DNA of 64,000 bases, from NCBI GenBank assembly GCA_009746045.1, contig RPFO01000348.1:2191189-2255188 (forward strand), in the 5' to 3' direction. This DNA comes from Mesostigma viride (lineage: Eukaryota > Streptophyta > Mesostigmatophyceae > Mesostigmatales > Mesostigmataceae). The notes beneath the pieces are model-generated. The model saw only the letters and a program-made list of their open reading frames with translations. It searched no databases and had not been told where the DNA came from. Below, in pieces: positions 47,325 through 56,836 of the stretch (its first letter is position 1; each line of letters begins with the position of its first letter). The position numbers and the translations under genes were made by a program.

Positions 47325-47726
47325 TCAACTCGAGTACCTGGGCGCTGGAAGATTCCGTGCCGCTCGTTCCAGCGAGGCCGCGCTCATAGGGCGTCGTCCC
47401 GATTTTGTCATTTTGGTATTGCGTAGACGCGAAATCCCGCCCGGGAACAGCTGTCTCGCGATCTCGCTGAAACGAGCCGGGGCAGGGGCCGTGGCCGCAG
47501 CCCTACCACCCGCCGCATTCGTTTTTTTCCGAGCTCGTCTCGTTTTTGCGGCGGCTTTTCGTTGATGATACAGACTTGATAAGAAATCAAGATAATCGTC
47601 CTTATTGATTCGTTTGCGTCCCCAAAACCGTACCTGCCCTGCCCTTGAGCATTGTCCTTGGGTCCCGCGCCTCATGCCTTCCGGGACGCGCGCGACTCCG
47701 CAGTAAACCGTCCTTTGAGGCGGCAT
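47325..47726 (-). CDS. Short conserved giant-virus protein with TVYCG motif
   Basis: 133 aa from ATG 47726, preceded by tatattacag. The N-terminus MPPQRTVYCGVARVPEGMRR then GTQGQC follows the K/R-TVYCG...P-G...GT...QC pattern of a small protein widespread in large DNA viruses of algae and protists; its function is unknown. The remainder is basic (KAAAKTRRARKK) and may bind nucleic acid. The longer frame upstream overlaps the next gene and is not used. Confidence 0.65.
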   Translation of the reverse strand: MPPQRTVYCGVARVPEGMRRGTQGQCSRAGQVRFWGRKRINKDDYLDFLSSLYHQRKAAAKTRRARKKTNAAGGRAAATAPAPARFSEIARQLFPGGISRLRNTKMTKSGRRPMSAASLERAARNLPAPRYSS

Positions 47727-47755
47727 CTGTAATATACATGATGGCGTGAAATTTT

Positions 47756-48517
47756 TCACAGCCTCTCCGCGATTCGGTACGTGTACAGCTTCCTTAGGGT
47801 CCTCACCCCCCGCACTCGGTTGTCGATCACTCGCGGGGTCACGCATTCGAAAAGGCACAAGCCGATCGCTCCGTGACAGACGTTGTGGTACCGCGTAGTC
47901 GCGTCGGGGTCCGCCTGTCTGCGCAAGTTCGCCATGACCGCGTCGATGGATGTCCGAGAGTAGGTCTTCTCTGGTACGGCCGAGTACTTGATCACAGGCA
48001 TGGGGATCGCTGTCGGGTCCGGGAACGCGTGCTCGGGGGTTATCTGGATCACCGAGAAAACGCGGTCCGTGTCGTTGAACGCGGCGTAAAAGTTACCCAA
48101 TTTGTACGTCTTCACGACTTTGCCGCTCATCCGCCGCGTCACCTCCGACTCGGGGAGTTTGCACGCGGGCTCCCAAATCTCGTCGCCGTCGCGCAGACGA
48201 CCCGACTCGTCGGGCCTCTTCACCAGGACGCTCGACAGCGGGATCTCGCGAGGAACGTCGAGGACCTCCAAGTGCGTCTGCATGACCTCGCGTTGTCGCG
48301 CGTTGTGCGCTCCGTCCTCCGCCTGTTCGTCCGCAGACGCCGTCACGCGAGTCGCGGGGCGTGCGGGAGGGATCAAGACGTCCGGCATCCCGTTTGCCGG
48401 CGGAGGAGGCGGCGGAACCGCCACGTCATCAGGATCGTCGTGATCGCGTCGGTTCGTCCAGTGATATAGGAGCAGCGCTACTCCGACAGACCCCAGGCCC
48501 GCGACGAGTACACTCAT
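47756..48517 (-). CDS. Single-TM protein with Pro-rich stalk, 253 aa
   Basis: N-terminal TM at residues 3-20 (VLVAGLGSVGVALLLYHW), then a charged segment, poly-Pro (PPPPPP), and a globular C-terminal part of about 170 residues with four Cys. CTATACG sits immediately before the ATG. The same plan (short TM, acidic or Pro linker, ectodomain) is seen at 49863 and 55965, as in virion membrane proteins. Function unknown. Confidence 0.65.
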   Translation of the reverse strand: MSVLVAGLGSVGVALLLYHWTNRRDHDDPDDVAVPPPPPPANGMPDVLIPPARPATRVTASADEQAEDGAHNARQREVMQTHLEVLDVPREIPLSSVLVKRPDESGRLRDGDEIWEPACKLPESEVTRRMSGKVVKTYKLGNFYAAFNDTDRVFSVIQITPEHAFPDPTAIPMPVIKYSAVPEKTYSRTSIDAVMANLRRQADPDATTRYHNVCHGAIGLCLFECVTPRVIDNRVRGVRTLRKLYTYRIAERL

Positions 48518-48593
48518 CGTATAGGGTTAGCCGCGTTTTTTTTGCGCGTTCGTGACGAGGGCAAATTTGTGTGCGCGTTTCGTATACAGACCC

Positions 48594-49835
48594 ATGTCCA
48601 CACGTTTTATGGGAGTCGACATCGTCGAAGACGACGAAGACGTGCCAACAGTGAAGGGGGGGTACCGTCTACCGGAGCCGAAAGGCGATCACGGACCGCG
48701 GCGTCACGAGCATACGGACGGCGGCGGGGGGGACGACATGTTCGAGATGATCGCGAACCCGCGCAAGGCGCGGTCGGCGTTCGCTCCCCCGCCCGGCCCG
48801 TCGACGCACGCGCCCATGCGATCGGACGACGAGGCATCGTTCGCGTTCGACGATTTCGGGGGCGAGGACGGCGGGGAGTACGACGACGACGGGCCCGGGA
48901 TGGGCGACGCGCCTCCGCGCGAGTCCGAGCCGAAGCCGACGCGAGAACATATCTTCAAGGAAAAGACCGACCTTCTGCACCGGCTGCATCGGCTGAAAGA
49001 ACGCGGATTCGAAGTGCCGCAATTCGACATGCGGTCGGATCTGGACGAGATGCGGTTCGAGTATTCGAAGATCGAGAGGGCGGCGGAGTGCCGCAACGCG
49101 GTGAACATGATGCGGCAGATCCTGATCGCCGGGACGAGCGCCGCGCAGTTCATGAACAATCGATACGACCCCATCGGTCTGAAACTCGACGGTTGGTCCG
49201 AAAGCGTGATGGCCAATATAGGCGATTACGACAACGTGTTCGAACGGTTGTACGACAAGCACCGCGGGAAGGTGGCGATGGCGCCCGAGGTCGAGCTGAT
49301 CCTGATGGTCGGCGGCTCGGCGCTCATGTTCCATATGACGGCGAGCTTCACGCGCGCCGGATTGCCTTCGATGTCCGAGATCGCGAAACAGGACCCGGAA
49401 CTGATGAAGTCCTTGCTCAAAGTCATGATGAAGAACTCGATGGATCCGGGTTCGTCCGCGCCTCCGCCGCCCCCCGCTCCCGCTCCAGCGTCCGGCGGAG
49501 GAGGCGGGAGGGAGCCGTACGTCATGCGCGGGCCGATGGGCGGCGCGGATCTGGGCGGGATGTTGGACGGCGCGCGGGCGAGGGCGCACGCGCCGCCGCT
49601 GACGTCGCTCGACCGGATCGTCGAGGACACGCTGAGTTCGAATCGTCCGGCGTCCGCCGTCATCGTCGAGACGCTCGACGGCAAGTTCGACGACGACAGC
49701 GTCAACGGGAGCGTCGCGGGGGACATCGGAGACATCCGGACCGTCCAGTTAGACGGATCGGCGGCGAAGAAGAAGCGCGGGCCGCGTACGAAGAAGAAGG
49801 AGGTCGAAGTCAACAAGGTCGAGATGGACATCTGA
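48594..49835 (+). CDS. DUF5767-like giant-virus protein
   Basis: 413 aa from ATG 48594, with TATACAGACCC just upstream. Acidic and Gly-rich N-terminus. The conserved block at about residues 118-286 has KEKTDLLHRLHRLKERGFEV, the FEYSKIERAAECRNAVNMMR helix, LDGWSES, YDNVFERLYDKH and EVELILMVGGSALMFHMT. This helix-rich block is shared by uncharacterised, probably virion-associated proteins of Nucleocytoviricota. The C-terminus is Pro/Gly-rich, ending in a Lys-rich RGPRTKKKEVEVNK. It is the best single marker of viral origin in the window. Confidence 0.75.
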   Translation: MSTRFMGVDIVEDDEDVPTVKGGYRLPEPKGDHGPRRHEHTDGGGGDDMFEMIANPRKARSAFAPPPGPSTHAPMRSDDEASFAFDDFGGEDGGEYDDDGPGMGDAPPRESEPKPTREHIFKEKTDLLHRLHRLKERGFEVPQFDMRSDLDEMRFEYSKIERAAECRNAVNMMRQILIAGTSAAQFMNNRYDPIGLKLDGWSESVMANIGDYDNVFERLYDKHRGKVAMAPEVELILMVGGSALMFHMTASFTRAGLPSMSEIAKQDPELMKSLLKVMMKNSMDPGSSAPPPPPAPAPASGGGGGREPYVMRGPMGGADLGGMLDGARARAHAPPLTSLDRIVEDTLSSNRPASAVIVETLDGKFDDDSVNGSVAGDIGDIRTVQLDGSAAKKKRGPRTKKKEVEVNKVEMDI

Positions 49836-49862
49836 TAAATTATCCGTCTACGCTAGTATAGG

Positions 49863-50912
49863 ATGGACAGAGCCGCGTGGGCTGTGTTCGTCGTGCTGAT
49901 GCTGGCCGCTCTCGGCGCTGGCGGGTATTTCGCACAGCGGTGGTGGAACTCGCGCGACGACCCGGTGGTGCCCCCCCCTCCCCCTCTCACGTCCGTGTCT
50001 ACCACACCTGCGGCGGCGGGGGACGAGGAGCAGGTGCGGTTCTGGGTGGACCAGGTGATGGCCAAGGCGAAACAGGACGGGACTCTGGAGATGCCGTCGC
50101 CGCAAGAGGTGGCCCTCCGCATGCAGTTGCAGGAGTGCACTGACTCCGCGCCGTGCGGCGACCGCGTTCTGGGAGTGATGGGACGGATCGCCGAGGGCGT
50201 CGTCGAGAAGAAGGAGGTCAAGAACGTGAAGGACGCGTTTCAATATTGGAACGCGCGCGTGTCGATGGGGTACCCCGTCCCGACCCCCTCCGAGATCATG
50301 GCCAAGGGCGTCGGGACGCACCCTTGCACCGGTCAGACGCCGCCGTGCGAGGCCGAGACGAACCAGATGGTGAACGCCCTGCGCCAGACCCGATTGTTCG
50401 CGGGGGCGGCGAGGATGGCGTCCTTCAACGAGGACGAGCAGGAGTTGAGGAAGCAGTTCGCGGAGGATTGGAAGGCCGGCGTCGCGTCGAAAAAGGTGCT
50501 CGAGGGCGAGGACGCCAAGAAGTCGGCCTACATGAAGTTGTGCAAGAACAAGCGCCTCCGCGGCGTGAATTGCGACGCGAACTACGAGGCGTTGCAGAAC
50601 AGCATTCGGAAAGAACTCGGCCTCCCTGTGGTCGGCATCCTGCCGGGGACGACGAAGTCGGCCGGCGTGCCTGAACAAGGTACGGACCTGAACAACCCGA
50701 AACTTTTGGAAAACACGTTCTACTATCCGGAAACGGCGGTTACGGCGTTCGGCGATCCGACATCGCTGGAATCGACATCCGACATGTCGGCGCTCGAAAA
50801 GATGTCGAAAGACCAGGATGTCGATCTCGGGCCGGGCTTGGACTCGCTACATAACACCATCCTGAGGGATCCGGGCACCACCGACCGCTTCCTCTCCATC
50901 ATCGCATCCTGA
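49863..50912 (+). CDS. Single-TM protein, 349 aa
   Basis: N-terminal TM at residues 5-24 (AWAVFVVLMLAALGAGGYFA), then a Pro linker and a soluble domain with paired Cys (CTDSAPCG, CTGQTPPC, CKNK...NC) likely forming disulfides. tagtatagg lies 3-9 bp before the ATG. The next gene starts two bases after its stop. A virion surface or internal membrane protein is likely; no family recognised. Confidence 0.65.
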   Translation: MDRAAWAVFVVLMLAALGAGGYFAQRWWNSRDDPVVPPPPPLTSVSTTPAAAGDEEQVRFWVDQVMAKAKQDGTLEMPSPQEVALRMQLQECTDSAPCGDRVLGVMGRIAEGVVEKKEVKNVKDAFQYWNARVSMGYPVPTPSEIMAKGVGTHPCTGQTPPCEAETNQMVNALRQTRLFAGAARMASFNEDEQELRKQFAEDWKAGVASKKVLEGEDAKKSAYMKLCKNKRLRGVNCDANYEALQNSIRKELGLPVVGILPGTTKSAGVPEQGTDLNNPKLLENTFYYPETAVTAFGDPTSLESTSDMSALEKMSKDQDVDLGPGLDSLHNTILRDPGTTDRFLSIIAS

Positions 50913-50914
50913 CC

Positions 50915-52051
50915 ATGTCGGGACTCGGGCTTTTCGAGCGGCTGCCGACGGAACTCCGGCGCAAAATCATGGAGACGGTCGTGGACGAGGGACCGGGCGA
51001 CGCCGCGCTGATGAGCGCGACCTCCAAGGAGATGATGTCCGAGATGTGGCCCGTCATGCGAGCGAAGATGTACAAGTGTCCGGCGAGTTTCAAGACGTCC
51101 TTGATGCCGGACTGGAAGACGGACCGCGAGCTGACGGCCGTCCGGATCGCGGTCAAGGACGACTCCAACGCGGACGCGATGAGACACGGCGCGCGCGTCG
51201 ACATCGGGGAGATCATGCACGTGTATCCCGACGACCTGGCCACCTTCGTGCTGGACTGGCGACACGTGGTCCCCTTCCTCCGCCGGCGTCCGGGGATCGA
51301 CATCCTCATCATCGAGGGCGCGGCGACGCAGAAATCGGGCGGCAGTTTCTACTACTTCGAGTACGCCGTCATCCTCGCGCTGATGCACCTCCGTCGCTGG
51401 CTCGTGTCGTACCCGTGCGCCATGCTCGCCGTGTATCCGGACAGAAGGTCGGGCTGGTACGGGACCAACCGGACGCGGTTCGACGTGAAGTGGTTCGAGC
51501 AATCCTTCTCGAGTCTCATGATGGCCAATTCGAACAGGCTCTTCCCGAAAGGGCCCAAGGTCGTGTACTGGGGCAAGGGCGTGGACGTTCGCGACGTGCT
51601 GCAGGGGATGGATCGGAAGAACAACATCGACATGGCCGTCGCGGAGGGCACGTCGACTCTGTGCGTCGAATCCGGGGCGGCGCGCGACGTGTTCGATAGG
51701 ACGCCCGCGCGGTCGAAGCCGCATCTCGTGTTGGTGGTCCGCGGGGCGGCCGAACAGGCCCACGAGGAACTGTGGCGAGCGAGGACGTGCGGTTTCGCGA
51801 GCGTGGCGATCGCGGGGGCGTCCGATTGGGTCCGCGTGCCGTCGGGAACGTACCACTGCGTCGGTGACGCGGCGATCGAGGTCACTGGTCCGCGCGACGT
51901 GCCGACCGAAATCGTGCAATGGGGGGACGGCATGGCGACGGCGGACTCGCGTCTCGCGCTGGATTCGATGCGCGTGAGGAGCGCGACGAAAGAGGAGAGG
52001 GAGGAGATGGTCAAACGTTTCCCCTTGATGTGGAGCGGTCTCGTCTTCTGA
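50915..52051 (+). CDS. F-box-like protein, 378 aa
   Basis: N-terminal residues 5-50 (LGLFERLPTELRRKIMETVV, then LMSATSKEMMSEM) fit an F-box: LP-E-l-kI, then a helix ending in SK-M. Viral F-box proteins recruit host SCF ubiquitin ligases. The rest is alpha/beta and unmatched; it lacks ankyrin repeats, the usual viral F-box partner. Its ATG is two bases after the previous stop, so it is probably translated from its own mRNA. Confidence 0.6.
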   Translation: MSGLGLFERLPTELRRKIMETVVDEGPGDAALMSATSKEMMSEMWPVMRAKMYKCPASFKTSLMPDWKTDRELTAVRIAVKDDSNADAMRHGARVDIGEIMHVYPDDLATFVLDWRHVVPFLRRRPGIDILIIEGAATQKSGGSFYYFEYAVILALMHLRRWLVSYPCAMLAVYPDRRSGWYGTNRTRFDVKWFEQSFSSLMMANSNRLFPKGPKVVYWGKGVDVRDVLQGMDRKNNIDMAVAEGTSTLCVESGAARDVFDRTPARSKPHLVLVVRGAAEQAHEELWRARTCGFASVAIAGASDWVRVPSGTYHCVGDAAIEVTGPRDVPTEIVQWGDGMATADSRLALDSMRVRSATKEEREEMVKRFPLMWSGLVF

Positions 52052-52057
52052 CCCCGT

Positions 52058-53845
52058 CTACTTGGTAAACTTTTGGGGACCTTTGGAGGTCGTCAATTGC
52101 GCTCTTTCGACGCCTTGGACCATATTCGGATACGTGGCGTAGATGTCGTTCAGAAGGGTGCTTATCACGTTGTTCTCGCCGGATTTACCGGGCGAGACGG
52201 GGATTTCCTTCCTGCGTCTCTTCCCTCCGATGTAGGTGATGGAGAAGGGAAACGCTACGTGCGGACGATGATCGCTCGACATCGTGACGGTCCCGGTTTC
52301 GAGAACGGACACGACCAGATGGTTGTCGCCCACCCTCCAGCTTTCCCGCATCGCGCTCTGAATCCTTCCGCGAGCCGCGAGCCGGTGGCGATATTCCTCG
52401 GAAGAGTCGTCTAACGCGTGTTTCGGGTACCCCCCCCTGCGCATGCTCGCGACCTCGTTCATCGCCCCGAACGGCGCTCGCGCGTATTTCGCGCGCGCCG
52501 GACGAGACGGAGGGGCAGGAGTCACGTCTTCGAACCCGGGCGGTCTGTCGTTCGCGCTTCCAAAGGGCGGGGGGTTCCCGTCCCCCGCGTGTTCGAACTT
52601 CGCCTTCGTGACGGCTTTCAATACGGGCGGGTATCGCGCGTATATCGCATCTAGAACCTTGGTGATCGCGTCGTGTTCCTCGTTTATTTTGATTCTGCGC
52701 TTCATATCCCTCGTGGGATCGTTGTCCATAAAGTGTAATACGAACTTGTATTTCTGGTTCTTCCTATACGCGCTCGTGAAAGTGACCTCCGCGTCGTCGA
52801 CAAATATCTGCAACAAATTGTCTCCCATTCGTTGACTCGTTCGGATCGTTTTGTAGATTTTACGACGAGCCGCGACGCGCGCGCGATATTCGGCCGTAGA
52901 ATCGTCTTCTATCGCTCGCGCGGGGTACCCCGCGGCCTTCATGCCCATGAGTTCGCGCGTCGGGTTCAACACGGACGGGTCCTCGTCCGGCCGATCGACG
53001 AGCTCGCGGTTGTCGTCCGGGAGTTTGTCCGCGTACACTATGTCGCGATCCACCATCGTGTGCGCGCTTGAGTGATTGCTGACCGAGGAACCGGTGAACA
53101 GGTTCGCGACGTGACGGAATATCGGTCCGTGGAAATCGTATTCCCGTTCGTCCGACGTATCCTTGCAATTGCTCTGGATCACGTGGATGTATTCGTGCGC
53201 GAGGATCCCGGCGACGGACGTCAACGGCGTGAACATGTTCAGAGGGATCCCTCCGAGCACTTTGATCTTCCCGGACGTCTCGTCGTTCAGCGCGGCCTTT
53301 TTGCCATCCTCGTGGTACTCGTGCATTTGTTCGATCAACTGGTTCATACGCGGCCGGTTGATGTACAGCGTAGAGCTGCTCCCGATCGTGTACGCGTACG
53401 CCGGATAGTCCGGTTCTTCGGTCATCTCCACGACGGTACGGTACGGAACCTTTCCTCCGAAAAACACCTGTTCGACGGCCTTCAACATCGGCGCGAACTC
53501 CTTCGGGGAATTCTCGATCTCTTCTATCTTTTTCAGTCCCGCTTTTCCGGGATACGCGCTGTTCAACAACACGGACAACTGTCTCCATCGGTTCATCTGC
53601 CCGCCCGAGACCATGTCTTCGACCCTCTTGAGACGAAGACAGGTGTCTTTGTCGACGCGTCTGTCGAAATGCATCCCCAACTTTCGGATGTAGGTGCATC
53701 GTTGTTGGGGCGTCAACTTGGCGACGTCTATCTTCCGCTTAGATCCCGGTTCGTTCAATAGATCGTTCAACTCCTTCGTGGTCAGTTCGTAACAGGACCC
53801 CTTTCGGTTGGCGCAATTAGGGGGTCGGGAGCATGACGGGGGCAT
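52058..53845 (-). CDS. SprT-like zinc metalloprotease with duplicated C-terminal domain
   Basis: 595 aa from ATG 53845. The N-terminus has a Cys cluster (C5, C11, C18) and a SAP-like helix pair (TTKELNDLL ... DVAKLTPQQR). Protease domain: HEYIH at residues 217-221, with HGPIFRHVA from 239 giving the third zinc ligand, as in SprT/Wss1-type proteases that cut DNA-bound proteins. The C-terminal part holds two copies of a module of about 120 residues (about 298-417 and 463-587), each starting with a GYP-(x)-A-(x)-DD then EYR-R-AAR, and ending near Y-YP. The duplication is not something I know from the family. Confidence 0.7.
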   Translation of the reverse strand: MPPSCSRPPNCANRKGSCYELTTKELNDLLNEPGSKRKIDVAKLTPQQRCTYIRKLGMHFDRRVDKDTCLRLKRVEDMVSGGQMNRWRQLSVLLNSAYPGKAGLKKIEEIENSPKEFAPMLKAVEQVFFGGKVPYRTVVEMTEEPDYPAYAYTIGSSSTLYINRPRMNQLIEQMHEYHEDGKKAALNDETSGKIKVLGGIPLNMFTPLTSVAGILAHEYIHVIQSNCKDTSDEREYDFHGPIFRHVANLFTGSSVSNHSSAHTMVDRDIVYADKLPDDNRELVDRPDEDPSVLNPTRELMGMKAAGYPARAIEDDSTAEYRARVAARRKIYKTIRTSQRMGDNLLQIFVDDAEVTFTSAYRKNQKYKFVLHFMDNDPTRDMKRRIKINEEHDAITKVLDAIYARYPPVLKAVTKAKFEHAGDGNPPPFGSANDRPPGFEDVTPAPPSRPARAKYARAPFGAMNEVASMRRGGYPKHALDDSSEEYRHRLAARGRIQSAMRESWRVGDNHLVVSVLETGTVTMSSDHRPHVAFPFSITYIGGKRRRKEIPVSPGKSGENNVISTLLNDIYATYPNMVQGVERAQLTTSKGPQKFTK

Positions 53846-53992
53846 CGCGTGCAATTACAAATAATACAGATATTAGTCTTAAAAACGCGAAGTCGCGCGT
53901 CGTCTTCTGCTAGCGTTCGCGCTGTGGTTGTTTCGCTTGGGTAATGTGTTCGGTCAAAAGGCGTCAAGAAATCGAGTTTTATTAGGTACGGA

Positions 53993-54643
53993 ATGGAGAA
54001 CGGGGAAGAAGGAGACGAGTTCGTGGCCGTGACGGACGCCATGATGAAGAAACTGCACCTCGTGAGGGTGGGGAAGTCCCGATTGAAGGACGTGTTGGCG
54101 GAAAAGTTCCAAGAGGGCGTCGACTTCCGCTGGACCGAGAGGCGGGCGAAGAATCGCCCGGGTCGTCCCACGGGCGTCCTGTTCGTGACCCAGAAGTGCC
54201 TTGCCGCGCTGCGCGATTCCGCCGAACTCCGCGAAGGGGGAGGCGTCAAGAACGAGGACAGGCGTCCGTTCTTGTCCGAAACCACCATCCAAGAGGACCT
54301 GGCGGAACGTCTCGGCGGGATCCGGGAGTTCAAGTGCCCCGCCGGTATGATCGACGTCTTCTGTCCATCGCAGAAGCTGATCGTGGAAGTCAAGGGGTTC
54401 CAACGCTGGATGGAGGGTATAGGCCAGCTCGTGTCGTACGGGAAGTACTTCCCCGAATACCGCAAGCGTCTGCATCTCTTTCAGACCTCGTCCACTCCGG
54501 GGTGCTGCTTGGAGAAAGTCTTGATCGCGCACGACGTGTGTCTGTCGTCCGGCATCGAATTGACGTTCGACGACAGCATCGAGATCCGACACCCATACTC
54601 GCTCGCCGCGGCGCCGGCCGCAAGCGAAAGTCAGACCTTGTAG
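53993..54643 (+). CDS. MSV199-like DNA-binding domain fused to PD-(D/E)XK-like nuclease
   Basis: 216 aa. Residues 10-75 fit the MSV199-type N-terminal domain (LHLVRVGKSRLKDVLAEKFQ, then EGVDF and GRP). Residues 108-165 carry D121, E132 and K134 in IDVF...IVEVK, followed by IGQLVSYGKYFP, the pattern of a PD-(D/E)XK-type nuclease-like domain seen in iridovirus and mimivirus relatives. Activity is not proven. The 3' end overlaps the convergent gene by 13 bp. A broken copy is at 32505. Confidence 0.65.
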   Translation: MENGEEGDEFVAVTDAMMKKLHLVRVGKSRLKDVLAEKFQEGVDFRWTERRAKNRPGRPTGVLFVTQKCLAALRDSAELREGGGVKNEDRRPFLSETTIQEDLAERLGGIREFKCPAGMIDVFCPSQKLIVEVKGFQRWMEGIGQLVSYGKYFPEYRKRLHLFQTSSTPGCCLEKVLIAHDVCLSSGIELTFDDSIEIRHPYSLAAAPAASESQTL

Positions 54644-55965
54644 GTCTGTTTTTGGATCGGCACCTCGGCCGCCTTTTGGGCGTCCGTCTTCAGTCGCTCG
54701 ATCCAGTTTTTGATCGACGCGTCGTCCATCGCCCATTTCAGGAACGCCGCCTCGTTCTTCGGGTTGGCCTTCACCCAGTTCTGCGGGTCGTGCGCGATCT
54801 TCTGGTAAAACTCCTCGCTCTCGTTGGACGACAATTTGGCGACGACGTCGAACATGAACGATATCGTCACGGCGTCCTCGTTCGTGTTGAAGTACTCCTT
54901 GATGCGGTCGTACACCACCCATCGCAATCTCTCGAACTCGAGATGCTCGTCCTTCTGCTGCACGGTGGCGCCGGGCGCGGCGGCGATCTTCTTCATGCGG
55001 TCCGCCTCCTTCGCCAGCGTGTCGTGGTAGGATTGCAGGAACGGGGGGCGGTTGATCTTGCACATTTCCGGTTTCGCGCCGAACAAGGCGACCACTTTGC
55101 ACGTCGCCTTGTTGAACCCCTTCTCCAACCACGCGAGCGCCTTGGTCGCGAACTTGAGCCACGGGAACAGGTCATCGATCACGTCGAACGCCGCGTGCAA
55201 TCCCGACAGCCACATCGACACCACCGGCACGAGCGACACCTTTTTGAACGTGACGATCTGGATGAGAGACGTGACGTACGCCGTCGCGAACGCGCCGGCG
55301 CTCGCGATCGCCGTCATTTGCATCTGTCCTATGCTCTTTCCCTTGATCTTCAATTTCAGGACCTTGTCGTCTATTTTGTGGGCGAAGTTCACGGTCTTCA
55401 TCATCACGAAATTGATAGGAATGTACTGCCATTTCTTATCCATCTTCTCTAACTTTTCGCACAAAGCGCTCTGTTTATCGCAATTCAACGTCAATTGGGT
55501 GAGTTTGAACGGGGACATCAACGGCCCTCTCGCGCCGATCGCGACGTCGCCGAACGTCGCGTTGACGTTCGACGTCAGTTTGTCGAACCAATTCGACACC
55601 GCGTTCGGTTTGAACAGACTCCCCGTCGCGACGCCCATGATCCCGAGCGGGTTGTAATAGTCCGCCACGCCGACCGCCACGCCGTACGTGAGCGTTTTCG
55701 ACCACCCGATCTCGTCCACCCGCGCGCTCTGGCCCTTCTGCGCGCACATCGAGTCCTCCAACAACGTGAACATGGACGCGGTCTCGCTCCCGCACGCCTC
55801 CTTTTTCGGTTCCGCCGCCGCCGTCGTCGCCGTCGCCGCCGTCGTCGTCGCAGGCGCGGGGTCTTCGACGGCTTGGTCGGGCCGGGGGTGGTACATCAGC
55901 AGGAGGAGGATGGCGGCGGACAACGCGATCGTCGCGACGCCCACGACGGTCAACGCGTCGCTCAT
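54631..55965 (-). CDS. Membrane-anchored protein, 444 aa
   Basis: ATG 55965 with TATTATAAGC directly upstream. N-terminal TM at residues 5-24 (LTVVGVATIALSAAILLLLM), a Thr/Ala/Pro linker, then a large domain with hydrophobic stretches near 235-270 (ATAYVTSLIQIVTFKKVSLV), probably TM or fusion-like helices, and six or more Cys. The C-terminus is helical and charged. It looks like a virion membrane protein; related in plan, but not clearly in sequence, to 49863 and 57463. Confidence 0.65.
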   Translation of the reverse strand: MSDALTVVGVATIALSAAILLLLMYHPRPDQAVEDPAPATTTAATATTAAAEPKKEACGSETASMFTLLEDSMCAQKGQSARVDEIGWSKTLTYGVAVGVADYYNPLGIMGVATGSLFKPNAVSNWFDKLTSNVNATFGDVAIGARGPLMSPFKLTQLTLNCDKQSALCEKLEKMDKKWQYIPINFVMMKTVNFAHKIDDKVLKLKIKGKSIGQMQMTAIASAGAFATAYVTSLIQIVTFKKVSLVPVVSMWLSGLHAAFDVIDDLFPWLKFATKALAWLEKGFNKATCKVVALFGAKPEMCKINRPPFLQSYHDTLAKEADRMKKIAAAPGATVQQKDEHLEFERLRWVVYDRIKEYFNTNEDAVTISFMFDVVAKLSSNESEEFYQKIAHDPQNWVKANPKNEAAFLKWAMDDASIKNWIERLKTDAQKAAEVPIQKQTYKV

Positions 55966-55991
55966 GCTTATAATAGGACGCGTCGGTTTTT

Positions 55992-56795
55992 CTACACCGT
56001 CACGTGGTACGTGTAATCCAGAGGAATGGAGAGCGCGTCGTCCTCCGCGACGGCGGAGAAAAACAGGCGGCGGTTCGGGGACAGAGGGTACGCCCCGCCG
56101 GCGTGCACGAGGTTGCCGTGCCACATGATCATGCTACCCGGGGACAACACGATCTCGCGGGGCGTCACGTCGCCGGCCAGATCGTCGTTGGACTCGTTGA
56201 TGCCGTTCCCGCGACACTTGGACTCGTACGCCACGAATCGCGTGTCGTTCTCCAGCGCGACGAGCGCGGATATGGGGAACCGGCAACGCCAACGGTGGAC
56301 GTCCGACAGGAAATCCCGGTGGGCGCTCTGTTGACCGCAACCCGCGTCCGAGTACAGGAACGCGGGGTTCACGACGAGGTAGCGGGAGTGGAAAAAGGTG
56401 GACACGAGCGAGTGGCACACCCGCCAGACGTCCAATTCCCCCGTGTCCACGTCGTGAGATATTTCGTACTGGTATCGCTTCCCGTCGCCGGGAGAGGAGT
56501 ATCCGCTTCGAGACTTTCGCTGGAATATTCCCACCTTGTTGCGGTCGAACTTCTCGGCGGATCGCAGAAGGGATTCGGTCGTGAGCCGCGGGATCGCGTT
56601 CGTCACGACCTTGTACCCGTTCTCGAACATCTTGCACAGCGTCTCCTTCCTCAGCGGGTCCGTCTCCGCGTCCCTCCTCGCGATGACGAAGTCCGTCGCC
56701 CATTCGGACCCGCGAATCACGGGACGGGACGGGGCGTCCGCCGAGAGGGCGCGGATCATCAGATATTTCGACTCGCGGATCGCCCGTCTCGCCAT
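55992..56795 (-). CDS. 2-oxoglutarate/Fe(II)-dependent oxygenase
   Basis: 267 aa from ATG 56795. Iron ligands H159 and D161 (SAHRDFLSD) and a distal H231 (MWHGNLVHAGG) in a jelly-roll-like C-terminal half, with R242/R243 eleven to twelve residues on as the likely 2OG-binding Arg. The order and spacing (HxD about 70 residues before H) fit a PhyH or prolyl-hydroxylase-like enzyme. The substrate is unknown; viral homologues modify proteins or nucleobases. It lies 27 bp from the preceding minus gene. Confidence 0.7.
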   Translation of the reverse strand: MARRAIRESKYLMIRALSADAPSRPVIRGSEWATDFVIARRDAETDPLRKETLCKMFENGYKVVTNAIPRLTTESLLRSAEKFDRNKVGIFQRKSRSGYSSPGDGKRYQYEISHDVDTGELDVWRVCHSLVSTFFHSRYLVVNPAFLYSDAGCGQQSAHRDFLSDVHRWRCRFPISALVALENDTRFVAYESKCRGNGINESNDDLAGDVTPREIVLSPGSMIMWHGNLVHAGGAYPLSPNRRLFFSAVAEDDALSIPLDYTYHVTV

Positions 56796-56836
56796 CCTCC
56801 ATTCACACCTGTCGGTAGAAAAAAACGCCGCGCGGA

